From NCBI GenBank assembly GCA_030998015.1, contig JARWMV010000006.1, forward strand, positions 124,001 through 188,000: a stretch of DNA of 64,000 nucleotides, read 5' to 3'. Below, one piece after another: positions 1 to 12,345 of the stretch. Under the pieces are notes generated by a model. The model was given only the letters and a program-made list of their open reading frames with translations, was not told the DNA's origin and made no database searches. A program made the translations under genes and the position numbers. This DNA comes from Ceratorhiza oryzae-sativae. Lineage: Eukaryota > Basidiomycota > Agaricomycetes > Cantharellales > Ceratobasidiaceae. How positions within the stretch are numbered: the first letter of the stretch is position 1; each line of letters begins with the position of its first letter.

Positions 1-227
1 ATTCAAATGCCGACGCCGGTCCTGGTTTGATTCAAGGGTGGTGCTGAGTGGTTGATGCTCTGGGTTTCCTGTTGCATGCTATCGCTTGCCCACGTGACTC
101 CCTTCGCCGGTCGCGACCGGTACGTAGTACCAGCGCTTATCCCAGCCCAGCAACGGGTATATGAACGACTTGTGGGACCCTTTGAAGCTCCAGCCGTCAT
201 CCACCCCTGGTTCTACCACATTACACC

Positions 228-903
228 ATGACCGACCTGCCGATTAACAAGGATATCAAGTTACGGTGCATTCCCAACATCCCGCATAACAACAATCTCG
301 TCAAGTCCGTTGGCGGGATGTATGTATCCGCAAAACTTGGTATGAACATGCCTATCCAAACTGCAGCGCAAGTACCTGGATTTTTTGAATATCAAACAGT
401 AAATAGTCAATCTATTAAATATCAGCATTTACTCGCTGACATCACTCGACTCAATAGTGGAAGTTTGGAGAGCCCACCAAGGAAGGAGTCCAGATTTTAT
501 TTATACCCCATGAAGAAGAGTCTGAGAGTAACGATATTGGTCCACTCGGGTTTCACAACGATTCGGAAGCTCCCGGAACGCCGGTAACGCTGGGAGCACC
601 ATCGTACTATTCGGTTGAAGTCAAGACTGAAATCCGTGGTGGTAAAATTGTAGTGTGAGTGGTTGGCCGGTCTACGATAATAAGATCTTTGATAATTTAC
701 GAAACTCCAGGATACGTCCAACTGGGGATCTTGTAGGTATGGACTACTATGTTGGTGTTGGCTTGGACCGTCAGGTAGGATTTATCTATTTGAGGACCTG
801 GTAACTGTAAAAACTGATTCAATCATGGTTGGTTAAGCTTGAAATCCAAGCGTTCCCCATCGGGACCACTGAAGGATTACCTGGATGGTATTTCCATGGG
901 TAA
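228..903 (+). CDS. Clitocypin-like cysteine-protease inhibitor (family I48), intact copy
   Basis: Four exons, about 228-398, 458-654, 711-774 and 838-903, give a 165-residue protein without a signal peptide. Visible signature: Val-Gly-Gly-Met-Tyr near residues 28-32, PGFFEYQ-W across the first splice junction, GFHND...APGTPV...GAPSYY in the middle, then VGMDYYVGVG and a C-terminal FPIG...LPGWYF. This order matches my memory of clitocypin/mycocypin, beta-trefoil inhibitors of papain-like proteases and legumain in mushrooms. In clitocypin a Gly-Gly loop contacts papain and an Asn in a separate loop contacts legumain. Here Gly29-Gly30 is present and Asn82 lies just before the GF motif. Two paralogues with the same exon lengths (197 and 64 nt for exons 2 and 3) lie at 10.2-10.9 and 12.3-13.0 kb on the other strand. 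Probably cytosolic and defensive or regulatory. The family call is from pattern memory; exon structure is confident. Confidence 0.75.
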
Positions 904-1429
904 ACCGAGAAATTCGACTTCATGATTTGTGTGTCAGCTCCCATGAAATGAATCGCGACCTGATCGCTCAATGATTTCGGTATGCCAACTCTTGAGGAAA
1001 ATAAACCCGCATTCATGTTCTTCGGTCGCATGTACAAAGCTACTAACAAATGCTCGGCTATGCGACTCGAACTCGGACTCTCGAACGCAGGAAATCGTGT
1101 CACAAACGGCTCAATCTCTCACCCTGATTCATAGACTATCACCAGGCAAAACCATCCACCACCCCGCACTCGACCCCCGCTCGGTCACTCCCACTCCCTC
1201 AGGGACGCATCATTTGTCCTTGATCGCACATTGAGAATCCTACGTATTCCCATTCGTGATATAACCTCTTCCCGTCCCACTAGCCCCAGCTCCACCCGTC
1301 CTATCCGACATAGCATCCACTGTGTTGGCCTACAAGCACTAGTCGATCAATCCGATGAACATTGGTCGGTTCCGGTTGTGGTATGTCGCACGAGTAGTCG
1401 CAACGCTGCAGTTTTCCAGTCATCAACCG
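904..1429. other. No recognised gene
   Basis: Sequence between the inhibitor gene and the NACHT relic. Short ORFs exist on both strands, but none shows family motifs or a consistent splice pattern. Part may be the eroded 3' end of the NACHT gene, where WD40 or ankyrin repeats often follow; I see no such repeats. Confidence 0.4.
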
Positions 1430-3896
1430 CTATCGAGAATGGTAAATTTGCGCACGAAAAAGACTGTGTATGCTAGCCTGACTGGTTTGCAGCAGGTTTG
1501 TTAGTTCGATCCAAAACAACACTCGAACCCGTAGAAACCGGTCGAGCGCTCTAGCGAGAGCATTACCTGCTCCGACAGGAGCACTCGCATTTCGCATGTG
1601 ACCGGCCCAGTGCCTGCATGCATACTCCAAGTGGGAAGGAATAGCCTTTTTTTATTCGGACCGACAGGCCTGGGACATCAGCGTCGAGTGTATATGACGA
1701 CTCAAGATGACAGATGTTGAACCGAAGAAGCCGGTTCATGGTTGCAAGGCACCCCACCGTCAGCTCGTAGTGACACAACTCAGGACTCTGGTAAAACACT
1801 CCAAAGCGAGACTCAGAGAGTATATAGTCATGAAATGATGCATGGAATTTTGACACCAGCTCGGATTCTCCGTCGACATTCAGCACCGCCCTCAAGCGCT
1901 CGACTGCACTTTGCGCCTGTTTGTCATCTCTGAACTCCAGTAGGTCCGCCAATGTCGCGAGCGTCAGAAGTTCGCTAGCACATAAAACTGCATGTAGTAA
2001 CTGTCGTACTCTGCCAGCTTCGACCTATCGCTTTTGGCTCCTCTCCGTCGCCGCAGATAGCACAGTGGTGTATGGAGCATCCAGCTTTTGGTAAGTATTA
2101 TCGCTTTCGTTTGTCCCACTGCCTAGGATCTGGTCCAGGCGTTCCTGATGATCGCCCTGAGGATCATCAAGTTCAACGTACTGCACAATCGTTGAGGCCT
2201 TTCTGGCGCGCTCCGAGAGTGACTTCAGGCTCACAGGGCTGATGTTCACGAAGCTCAACTTGGACTGCAAGTATATCTCGATGTCAGACTGAACCAGAGA
2301 AGGCTCATTATCGTGGAGGTGATACAACGATCGGCTACGAGCTCCGAGAGATGAGAACTTGGCCAAAAAACCAGAGTCCGATCGACAAGTGACGAAGAAA
2401 TGGATTGGTAGTTTGTCGACAATCCCCAAAAGCGTATCCAGAACGCTGGCAGCATCTTTTCGCTCTTTGCACTCGCCCAAGGCATCGATTGCAACCAACA
2501 ATAGTCCCGCTGGTACAGGGTCCCTCGCCTTCACGAGCGGACTGCACACAAGTCTCTCAAACTGCGTGCTCAGGTCTAGATCAGTCGTGTTCCTATCACG
2601 CCTCATCGCCTGGATCAATGCTTCCCTGCAATTGTTGGCAAAATCCGAGTGATGTCTCGACACGCAGTCTGAGACCGAGAACACAAGAAGCTAGCCGCAA
2701 GCTGGCAGGAAGACTCGAGTTGTTTGCACAAGCTGTATGCGATCGTCGTCTTTCCAGTCCCCGCCATGCCGTTCATCCAGTATATCTTTGCCCTTGTTGG
2801 ATCGCTAGCCCATTCTCGCAGCCCTTTTAGAATGGCCTGGCGGGTGCTTGGAGTGCATTCGATGCGGACCTTGGATGCAGCACCCGCGTTGTATCGAGCT
2901 TCTCTGGCTGCCTTTGGCAAGTTGTCCAACGTCATGGAGCCTATGGCTGTTTCGTTACATCTGAAGTCATCGGACGTACTCACCATCAACAACTCAGTCG
3001 CAATGTCCAGGTTCTTCTTTGCTAGGCTCTGTTTTTCCATGGCCACTCTCCACAGGTTGAGCGTTACATCTGTCTTGTCTGCTATTAGCTCTGATTGATC
3101 GCGCGCCGCGCTATCCAAGCTCCCTGAAGCTGTCGCAAATTTGCCCCTAGACGTTTGTAGCACCGCAGAATATCTTTTTCGTCATCCTTGGTATTCGCAT
3201 ATTCCTTGACTTTACTCTGGTTTTGTTTGAGTTTGATGAGCTCCGCTTGTTCGGAGAGTTCGCCGGGAGTGAAGTCAGCCCGCGGTCGTTTCATGATTCG
3301 ATAGTACTAGCCGTATTGTAGCTTGTAGAAAATCATTCAGATAGTCTGCTGTTAGTTGGCTGGCGTGGCTACGGAGATTCTTCACCGTTTTGGCTATATC
3401 TGTTGCGATATCATCATATTCCTTCCTTTTCTTTGTGCTCAGCTGTCCAAGATCAATCAGGTACTGCGATTGGCTCTCGAATAATCATGCTCACCGGCAT
3501 GCCATCGAAACACTCTACAAGGATACTGGCACCGGAACGAAGGCCTGGGACGAGAGCAACGCTGTTGCACAATGCGATAAGCGACAGTTTGGCTGCGATC
3601 AAGCACCACCTTGGAGCCTTGAGGATGTAGAGGGTCTTGAAGTTTTTCGCCGTCTTCAACTTTGATTATATGGGTCGGTCGTAATGACGACCGCCGACTG
3701 CTGTGCCTGAGGAGAGACTGATAAACGATTCTGGGGGAGCGTAGAGGGATGCCGGACGCCACTGTGCCTGTATTGACGTCCCTGCTGCAACCCCTCGACA
3801 TCGAGGAGGTTGCAATCTTGATCTAAGCGGGTTCAAGACTGACTTCAACCCAGCAGCTTGTCAGTTTTGGATTTCTTGGCAGACATAAAAGTGGTT
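1430..3896 (-). pseudogene. NACHT-domain NTPase relic
   Basis: Decayed STAND-type NACHT NTPase, a large Agaricomycete family linked to signalling or non-self recognition. The start reads MSAKKSKTDKLLG near 3896 and then shifts frame. A second piece has VPGLRSG and LVECFDGMP, typical of the N-terminal helical region. The P-loop is clear near 2770 (IYWMNGMAGTGKTTIA). It is followed by SFLCSRS and RDITRILPTIA, then a frame change with about ten residues missing. The Walker B region reads VAIDALGEC, with Gly where Asp is usual. Downstream, HASFHDYI and FNICHLESSY are typical of the family, then a one-base insertion near 1630 before YACRHWAGHM. Several independent frame breaks plus the altered Walker B argue for a true pseudogene. 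Confidence 0.8.
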
Positions 3897-4970
3897 GAGT
3901 GATTATTCCACCGTCTGAATCAGTCGGTTGGGATTGGGGCAAGGGCGATGCCTCGTGTTGACGCTCAGCTGTGAAGTTTCATCCGCGGTAGGATCGTTGG
4001 CGCCACCGTCAGCATAACTTAGGAGGTGAGGCGAGGACCGCGAGCGTTCCCTGGAGAAACACAAGGATTGTTTGTAGAGTCAGTTTAACCGGGTGTGGCT
4101 TTAATCCATTTTTGGGACCCTTTGTGCTACCCGGGTACGGTTTATTCTACAGAGCGCAAGAAGATGGCAAATATTCTAGCATGAATGGCTAATTGCGTCA
4201 AATCAGTGGTCGAGTCAGTTTACTATATGCGTGTTATATGCGCATTTTCGCGCGCGTGTACTTCAGACAGTGTGAGGGTATGAATAGGGGGGTTTCAACC
4301 CCCTACAGACCATTGTTCTCTTCACCGGTTTATTTGTTACCTCTACCCATAAAGCATTTTCTCTCTCTTTGTCGTAGACGTAGGAATCAATTTCTATAAA
4401 GGATGGACGGATCGTACCTTGTAAAATCTAGCACAGCCTGGGAACTCACCTTTCGGCATAATAAATGTTCATTTTGAAGACATTTCTTAAAAATAGTTTA
4501 AACGAGCGCGCGAATAGAAAGCCTGAACATATCAACTCGGGAATGAAGGATCGCTCGGGGGGCAAAACAGTGACCTTCTATGCTACCACCATCAACCTAG
4601 GGGCATCTCAACCCTCTCCAAGATAAGGTTAAAATATGTTTAGATTCAAGTGAACAAGAGCTTGCGTACGTGCGGCGCCGGCCCGTCCATTTACATCCCG
4701 ACCCCCCCACATAATTTCAAATACCAAGTGCTGACTTACGAGTCCCACCATTCCTCGAAAACGGTAGCAAACCATTTCCAACCTGTACCGTGTTTACAAT
4801 TTCTAGGATGGCAAGTAGCGCGGTGTTTGGCAGGAACCGTCTCTGACTGAGCCCCTAGTGACAACACACCATCAGCGTAGCCACCCAATATGGTCACGTG
4901 CGTGATTCCCAAAACGCTAGACGGTCACACCCCGCTCCACGACCACCATCTATCTTACTCGGGCTCCGAA
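3897..4970. other. Intergenic; no gene recognised
   Basis: About 1.07 kb upstream of the GOS1 start, holding only short ORFs without motifs. The last part presumably contains the GOS1 promoter and 5' UTR, but no clear TATA box was found. Confidence 0.4.
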
Positions 4971-5943
4971 ATGGCCACATATGAATCACTCCGGCGACAA
5001 TGCCGCACACTCGAAGCGCTCGTCAACGACAAACTCACGGGTTACTCCCGCCTCGCTGTTACGCTTGGCTCTGGTTCGGACGTCGAGGCTGGGACGTCTG
5101 CGGCGAGGTGGTCGGATATGGAGGAAGAGATCGAGGGTTTACTTGAAAAGGTGCCGTTGACTTTGAATCAACGTCGTTGTGGGGGAGGACGGTGCTGACG
5201 TCTGGCTAGTTGAAAGAGACGAATGATGGCATGGCGGACTTGATGAGCGGTGATGCTGCGGCGGTTACCACGTCGATGCGTCATTCGGTCCAGATGCACC
5301 GGGAGGTTTTGGACGATTACGTTCGGGATTTCGGAAGGACCAAGGTGTGTGTTGATGTGCTTTGTCCTAGGATACGCCACACGGACTGATCTGCAAACAG
5401 ACCAACGTCCGAACGGCACTGGATCGGGCAAACTTGCTGTCCAACGTTCGGAGCGACATCAAGTGAGTGCGAACCGGGTGTTGGTATGTGGACGATGATT
5501 AAATGGCTCATCACTAGTGCGTACAAGGCTGGCCGATCGTCTGCGACGGATCAACTGCTTGCAGAACGAGGACGAATTGACAGCTCACATCGGATGACGG
5601 ATGACGTTCTCGCGTAAGCATTGGCACCCGTTCCGGCACCACTGCGCGCTGATATATATATGTGTGGGCATGCTAGGCAAGCGTACGAAACCCGATCCGA
5701 GTTTTCACGACAACGATCGTCGCTGGCGGGGATCAACACCAGGATGAAGGGTGTGCTCAGTGCGTCATCCATGATGTTTCCCCCCTCTCCTTTTCAACGC
5801 TTACTTGGACTCGTTTAGACACTATGCCTGGCATCAACTCGCTGATTGGTATGATCCACTCGCGCCGGCGACGAGATGCCATTGTGCTCGGTGTGGTTAT
5901 CGGACTGTGTTTCCTTGGGCTACTTAGTTATATGGGCCGATGA
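4971..5943 (+). CDS. GOS1: Golgi v-SNARE Gos1/GOSR1 (GS28)
   Basis: Six exons (about 4971-5150, 5210-5344, 5401-5462, 5518-5613, 5677-5759, 5819-5943) give 226 residues, the usual length for this family. The N-terminus ATYESLRRQCRTLEALVND is the Gos1 start. The SNARE heptad region contains LLAERGRIDSSHRMTDDVLAQA and includes the Qb-SNARE zero-layer region. A linker (MPGINSLIGMIHSRRRRDA) leads into a C-terminal anchor, IVLGVVIGLCFLGLLSYM. It works in intra-Golgi and ER-Golgi vesicle fusion with the Sed5 SNARE complex. An in-frame ATG lies 81 nt upstream, but homology starts at 4971. All introns have GT-AG ends and 50-70 nt lengths, and the frame is unbroken. Confidence 0.95.
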
Positions 5944-6125
5944 GCTGGCCTCATTGGCTTTTTGACAAGTGCGTTTTTACGGAATTTATTCGCTTTTTTT
6001 TCACCCCAGATGCTGTTTGAAGAGACTGGTTTAATACATTGTTGTTATTCATAATACAGATGAACGACAAAAAAAAGTAAAGCTCGGCCGATGCGGTAAG
6101 CCAAGGAGAGCCTTGACCGTGGCGC

Positions 6126-7655
6126 CTAGTCCTCCTTTTCGGGCTTGTGTTGCTATCCACGCGCGTTAGCTTTTCCGAGCCATGAGCGTCCAACGCGCAA
6201 GACTCACATGCTTCCGATGATCAAACGCATCCAACCCGGCGGCCAACCGGTTCCCGCTGACGAGCGCGCTCCAATCCAACGACTTGAACGGTTTCTTCTC
6301 TTGGGCTCGAGCCGTGAGCATGTGGTCCCGTGCGGTGGTGATGATCGGCATGGGCGAGTTGCTGTCCTGGGAAAGCTGGAGAATGTGGCTGGGGACTCGA
6401 GGTCAGTAGAGCGAGCAAAAGAGACCAAGCGCGCAAGCAAGACCCACTTGGCATCCTTGAGTCCTCCCTCGAGGTGGAACCCTTTACTGCCGTCGAAACT
6501 GTCGGTGAGCATCTTTTTGCTGTAATTGATCAACCTATTTCATTCAAACGAGCCATCAGCCAAGTGGGCGGGGTTTGCTTTGATTCCCGACCCGAGACGT
6601 ACGATGGGACGGGGAACATGTCGTTGATGAACGCGTCGAGCTGTTCGGCGCCGACACCGCTCTTGTCCGCCAATGTCTGTGTCTCTGCGATCAACTCGAG
6701 GGCTATGGACATCATGAGGATTTCGAATTGGAACCAGCTCCGGAACACGTACAGCCCAAGATGAATGCGTTTCCGATGAGTTTCATGGACGCTGCTTTTT
6801 CGACGTTTCCACCGAGGTCGATGACCTAGTGGATTCCGTCAGGCCAAAAGGTGGAGAAGAACAGAAGACAACGCACCTTGCGAGACACGGCTGGGACCAA
6901 AATGTATGCCACTTCTTTCTTGGACTTGTAGTGTCCAGCGAGCGCGGAGACAAGCAGAGCCTTGTCCGCAGCTTTCCGTCCAGCTTGAGTCTCACGTCGC
7001 AATAAACCCACACTTGCACTCACCGGCAGGCGGACCAAACACTGGCCCGGCGACAAAATGCGTGTGGGGTACCTTGCTCAAGAGCCGATCCACCTCGACG
7101 GACACTTTTGGATACACCGTGCTCGTGTCGACAAAAATCTTGGGCTTGTCCGGGGAGCCGCTCTTTTGGGTCGCTTCGAGCGTTTGGGCAATGTCATGGT
7201 AGATGCTTCGAACGACGTCGTCCGAGCCGAGCGAGGTGAACGTGACATCGGCGAGTGTGGCGAGTTCGGCGGGTGTGTCGATGATTTGGACTTTGGATTC
7301 GCCTACTTCCTGGGGGGGAATGGTGAGTAGGAGCTGGTCGGGGGCTCTGCGAGCGACAAACCGCCTGGAGCTGCTCTGCCTTTGCGCGGGAGCGGTTGTA
7401 GACCAGGAGCGGGGGGTGCTCGGCGTGCCTGGCGAGGTTGCGGGCCATGAGGTATCCCATGTTGCCCTGGTCGTCCGGGCGGGGTCAGCGTGTGCAGCGG
7501 GGCAGACTGGGCAGACGCACCAGGCCGATGAAGCCAATGACGCTCGGGTGCTGCTGCGGCGTGCCCGGCCGCGAGTACGGGAGCTGGTCGCGCAGCTGGG
7601 CCGCGTGCGTCCTCGGGGTGGCGGTGCCGCTGAGACTGGGGGTGAGGTGGGCCAT
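6126..7655 (-). CDS. Beta-hydroxyacid dehydrogenase (3-hydroxyisobutyrate dehydrogenase-like)
   Basis: Nine exons on the minus strand give about 355 residues: 7655-7521, 7466-7362, 7309-7024, 6983-6877, 6825-6753, 6702-6603, 6519-6448, 6388-6208 and a 9-nt final exon 6134-6126. The N-terminal Rossmann fold shows VIGFIGLGNMGYLMARNLA, with NRSR after beta-2, which suggests NADP preference. GPVFGPPAAGRKA stands where the family's substrate-binding motif lies. KLIGNAFIL carries the expected catalytic Lys and Asn. The C-terminal all-alpha domain has DSFDGSKGFHLEGGLKDA and NSPMP. If the last intron (6207-6135, donor GTGAGT, branch GCTAAC) is not used, the frame stops at 6166 and the protein has 366 residues. 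A reductase of beta-hydroxyacids or a glyoxylate/succinic-semialdehyde-type substrate is likely; the exact substrate cannot be told. Confidence 0.88.
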
Positions 7656-10242
7656 CGCTGGGATGAATGCGGGCGATGGCTGATCTGGCTGTTTATATGC
7701 GTGGGCCCGTCGCCCAGATCGCGATGGAAGCTCGTCCGAGGTCTGCCCCCCCAACACGGCCAGATTGTTCTATCGACGTCGTCTACAGCCGTCACCCCCC
7801 CACACATTCCCACGCTCCTGCTGACAAACCATGCTCCCTCCCATCTCTGTGCCCCCGCTGTGGTATTTCTCTTGCCATCGATATATGCAATGTGGGAACG
7901 TCATTCGCTGTTTCCGCAGCGTGAGTGCTGGTCGCACCTGGATCCAATCTTATGTCCGAGGTTTCTGTTCCTGGTAGATCGCCAGTCTGTCGGATGTGGA
8001 TCATATGCGCGTGGGTGGTACGATGTAATGTCCAGTCCTCACGCTCAAGGCTCGATCCAAACACGCTTTACCAGCATTGATGGAGAAATCCCGTTTGCCC
8101 AGTACAAATCATTCCTACAATCCTTTATCTCGTCCGACGAATCTAGTCAATAGCTTGCCAGCGTCCTTTCGACCCGACTTTATACTAGAGTCAATAGCCT
8201 CGAGTGGCACCCCCAAAGCTACAAAACATGAGATCCATTTCTCAATCATCCAGGCCAACGCATACATCGTCCGCCAGTCCGCGAAACATAGTTGTGGCCA
8301 GTCGTTCATTGTCCGACGTTCTCGGCCTATGCGAGGTAAATGCATCGATACTATCGTATGCGGTATTCCGGAAGACTTGTAAATGTCGGAGGTGGACTGT
8401 CGAGATAGCCAGACTGTGGCGGGGGAAACTGCTCCGACGAATACGTTCTGCCACTGGGCTGGGCTGTATCATTACAAAAATCTGGCTCAAAGGCTGAGCT
8501 CCCGAATCCGACCCTCGCATGCTCGTTTGAATACAATGCGAGGGCGCACTTACGGCCCACCTCGTCGTGGGGGTTTGCACCAGGCCGAAGTCACGTTCGC
8601 TGTGAGTCGATTGCCTATACCGTTTCCTTCCTATTAAGTGACCCCGGAATTCTCTCGGGCTTATCCCAACTTTTGCTTTTCGTCATGTACGTTGTCCAAT
8701 ACTACTCGCTTTATTTCCTTTGCGTATATCACATCTATACACAGCAATCCTTGACCTACTTTTCCACCCGTTGTGCCCTATGAAAGACTCGTGTTTGGAC
8801 TTTCTCTTGAATCTGAAACCCCATAATTCAACATGCTCGAGTTTACGCGAGCTCCCTCTATCCGTTTCGTCCTCCAGTCTCCGTTCATTTGGAGTTACGC
8901 CGCCAAAGCCGAAGAAGCTTGAACTTTTGACGCGTGGCCCCCGGCTCATCATTGTCGTTAAAAATATTTTAGAGGGGTTGTCAAATTGGCCAGGGCTACA
9001 CAAACTGTGGCGCAGCAGATGCACATTTGCTTACGCGCATCCAATCATCAGCGACATCCCCCATCTTGAAACTATTTGGCATATATAGTATATGGTGCTG
9101 CTGTGCTCCCATCAATTCGACTTGGCGATTGCGGAATGGATGTTCGACCGGTAAATTCTCCGGTTGCGGCATACCGTTTCGTTGCACCCGAACTGCCGGA
9201 ATGTCTTGCTCGCTTCAACAACATTTCTCTGCTCGTTGAAGCAGAAAGAACGAGAGACGGCGTCATACTTGAGTAGGTTCTCTCATCGGCACCGCGATTG
9301 CGAGACTTGACTCTATCAGTTTGTCCGAGGGTATATCTTAGCCTTTGGTCGCTCTGTACGACTTTTGGCCCGGTTGGGAGTGGAACGGGTAAATCAAGTG
9401 TGTATATATGCGAATGTACAACGAGGTAGATGGTAAGTGAAACAAGCGACTGCCGTCGACCGAACCGGAGAGACTGGGAGACCCGGGGGGGGGGACGCCA
9501 AGACACGAGCGAACTCGTGCGTCGGGCGGCCAACGGGCGATGGCAGTCGAATCGCGATGGGATGGGTGGGCAGAGACGAGAAAACGGACGCGCAGAGGGA
9601 AGCGAGAGGCACTGTCGAGGGCGAGCAGGAAGCGACTTTGAGGACGTCACGTCCTCAAGGCGAAAAGGGGGTCGGGCCCTTGAGGTCTTGGCGACCTGGG
9701 GCCAAGACTGGGCGGTGCACCTCTGCACTCTGCGCCACACAACCCCTAATTAATAGCGATATCCAGATTGAATCGCGTCTGCCCTCAAGGCCAGCCTTTC
9801 GTTTATTTCTTACGGGGTTTTCAAGGATCAGGACTTAGTCATTCCAGATCGTATACAGGATATCCGCAGCTAGAAATGAATCCAAAGACGGAATGCAACT
9901 GTTCACCTGCAAAGGTCGTGTCTGGGAAGGAGAAAAGCAAACCAAGGCTCACACACGCCCCAGGTTATCACTCTAATGTAAATGCGTTGTTCGCCATCGA
10001 GGCGTCAAGTTTTGGCTACCTGAGCGATTTTCGACATCTTCATGTTAGAGAGTATCACGCTCGTTGGCACCACCATGATTTCTACTCGCTTGTCCAAGAG
10101 AAGATTCGTCTACATCTTTGGTAGTATTCAATTCATCATACGAGGTCTTTTTCTGGTCGAATATACCGGTTCGCTACACTCATAACTCCCGTTATAGAAG
10201 ATTGATTCTATCCCCTACGGTTAACTCGTGGAGCTTCTAGCT
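7656..10242. other. Gene-poor stretch with a few possible exons
   Basis: No gene could be assembled. Two plus-strand stretches look mildly protein-like: about 8720-9060 (leucine/serine-rich, F-box/LRR-like flavour) and 9121-9276, containing RPVNSPVAAYRFVAPELPE. Neither joins to a convincing start or end. The region 9430-9740 is very GC/purine-rich and open in several frames on both strands, which I take as composition rather than coding. The part next to 7655 should hold the dehydrogenase promoter. Confidence 0.3.
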
Positions 10243-10899
10243 CTACCCACGGAAAAACCACCCAGGTAGTCCTTCCGTAGTCCCAACGGGGAACTCCAGG
10301 ATCTCGAGCTGCAGGGAAGAGAATCAGTCCGAGAAAACAGTTCGATACTAAAGGATATCACATGGTTTCCCGAGCCAATTCCAATACAATATTCCTTGCC
10401 CACTAGATTGCCAACCGGACGGATGCTGTACCAGATTTATGAGCTACCCAACTGGCTTGACAATGGACACTTACATTACAATCTTTCCACCATAAACCTC
10501 GGCCTTGACTTCAATACGATAGCGTGATGGTACCCCCAACTCGACGGGAGTGCCAGGAGCCTCAGAGCTGTTGTGAAAACCAACTGTAGCGGTATCATTT
10601 GCCGCAGCTTCTTCAGCAAGAGGAACAAATAAAATTTGAACCCCATCATCCGCAGATTCTCCAAATTTCCACTGTTAAGCAGTTGGGGTCAACAAAGATG
10701 AGATTAAATACGCATTTTTAGGAAAACTCGTTACCTTCTGGTACTCAAATTGCCCGGCACTTGGCAGCCGCTCCAATTGGCATATTTACCCCAGATTTTG
10801 CAGACACATACATCCCACCTGGAGCTCGGCCAGTGCATCTTCTGTGGCACCTGGGGAATGTAACGCAAGGTTTTCCTTGCCGACTGGGAGATTGGACAT
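10243..10899 (-). pseudogene. Clitocypin-like inhibitor paralogue 2, first exon frameshifted
   Basis: Four exons like the copy at 228: about 10899-10735, 10671-10475, 10425-10362 and 10308-10243. Exons 2 and 3 have the same 197 and 64 nt lengths. Exons 2-4 are open and read GFHNSSEAPGTPVELG, VGKEYCIGIGSG and EFPVGTTEGLPGWFFRG. Exon 1 keeps recognisable blocks (MSNLPVGKEN, GGMYVSAKSGVNMPIGAAAK, QFEYQ) but in different frames, with at least two or three small indels and a stop in the start frame. Its total length, 165 nt, is still a multiple of three. The legumain-loop Asn (AAANDTATVGF) is kept. Either a recent pseudogene or consensus errors in exon 1. Confidence 0.7.
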
Positions 10900-12345
10900 T
10901 AGGAAAGAAAAATGAGTCGCGGGGCAAGGGGGACGATTAGTTATTGTTCCTTCCAAATACTGGACCAGTCAAGATAAGGAATGGAAGTGCCGCGTGACCG
11001 GGATTGTTTTTGTTCTTTTGCATACATATTTGAGGACCCGCGTGACCGGGATGTCCTAAGTAAAGAAAACGAGCGCTTGGGGTATTTATAGAGATTGCCA
11101 CAGGATCGAATAAGGAGCTGAGAATGCGGAGGACCCAAGGTGCTACCTGGGATAGAATGTACGCTTACCCCAAACCGCCAGCCCCTACTGTAAACGACGC
11201 CCCAAATCGCACGACAGAACGTTCCATTTTCGGAGGAATAAGTCTTGAATACGAATAAACAAGCTCAAGCCAGGCCTGCAAGCCCCGATGATTAGTATTA
11301 CCCTTTAGGCCGTGTCCAAGTAGAGACGCTGACCAGAGGAGTAGGAGCATATGATACTTGTACCGAGGGTGCAGATATATAAATGTGCGACTATGTACAC
11401 GGTGGGCGATTGTATTTATGAACGTTAGGGGGCGGCCTCCTATCCTCCTCGGGCGCTCGGGCTGGGAGAACTAGGAGAACGACGCAAAATACCAGGGAAC
11501 CGGGGCTCGAGATGGGAGCGAGCCCCCAGGTCGGGCAGACGACGATGGGTCGAAAAGAAACCCCAAAAAATTGAGATGCAGGCGTGACGATCAGGGGGTT
11601 GTAGTCGGGAGTATGTGATGGTGCGTACCCGACGTGGCTTCCACAGGCTGCAGGTAAGACTGGGCTGCGTCTTCGCAGGCTGCAAAATATAGGCCCTAAA
11701 TATCCAAAACGGAACTCACGTTGGCTTCAAAGTAAATTTCAAGGAAGCGAATGTCCCTGGGGGGCTTCACCGAAACGCGAACCACTAAGTTATTACCTCG
11801 ACGCGTCTGGAGATACTCTGAAACCATTTGTGCCATTCATAGCTCAATAGCGCTAACTGGACTCGAGTAGGCACTCGGAGACTCGTCCTCAGAATTGAAT
11901 ATAGATGAGCAGTCGAAACGCTGCACGTACGTAAGGCTACGCTCGATTACAGCTGTTACTCCCTCTGGTTGTGTTGCAATATCAGGTATGTGAGAATCCT
12001 GGATCGGTAGTCAATTAAAATTTAATGACAATGTATGACGACAGCATGTAGACACTGCCAGAATTGACGGAGTGACTGTGGTTCTCGCGAAACACGGCGT
12101 AGATATAATGAGCAAGTTAAGTCGTCTTGTGGAATTTATGGAGTACGTTTATCCGAAGTTACCGATATTTTCAACTAGGAATTAATTTCCTTGTCGTCAA
12201 TCAGTCCCCTATTCCCTGGTGTTCGTGAATATCAATTCAGTTTCTTTCCAAGTGATTCATCTTTGAACCATTCATCGCCAAATCAATATAGTCAATTTGA
12301 TTAGTTTATTTCAGCATTATTCAGTAAGAAATAAGGCGGTCGTCT
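10900..12345. other. No complete gene; one possible minus-strand exon
   Basis: Short ORFs only. On the minus strand near 11800-11725 an open stretch reads RRGNNLVVRVSVKPP then RFLEIYFEAN, ending at a canonical GTGAGT donor. It could be an exon of a diverged inhibitor-like gene or something unrelated; no start or stop was connected. A second short minus-strand exon candidate lies near 11650-11560. Confidence 0.25.

Noticed and set aside
7203..8153. Long plus-strand ORF of 316 codons
   Set aside because: It lies antisense to the dehydrogenase, is low-complexity and Gly/Arg-rich, and the minus strand has clear motifs and splice sites.
9394..9838. Overlapping ORFs in all frames
   Set aside because: Purine-skewed, GC-rich composition leaves all frames open; no motif or homologous pattern.
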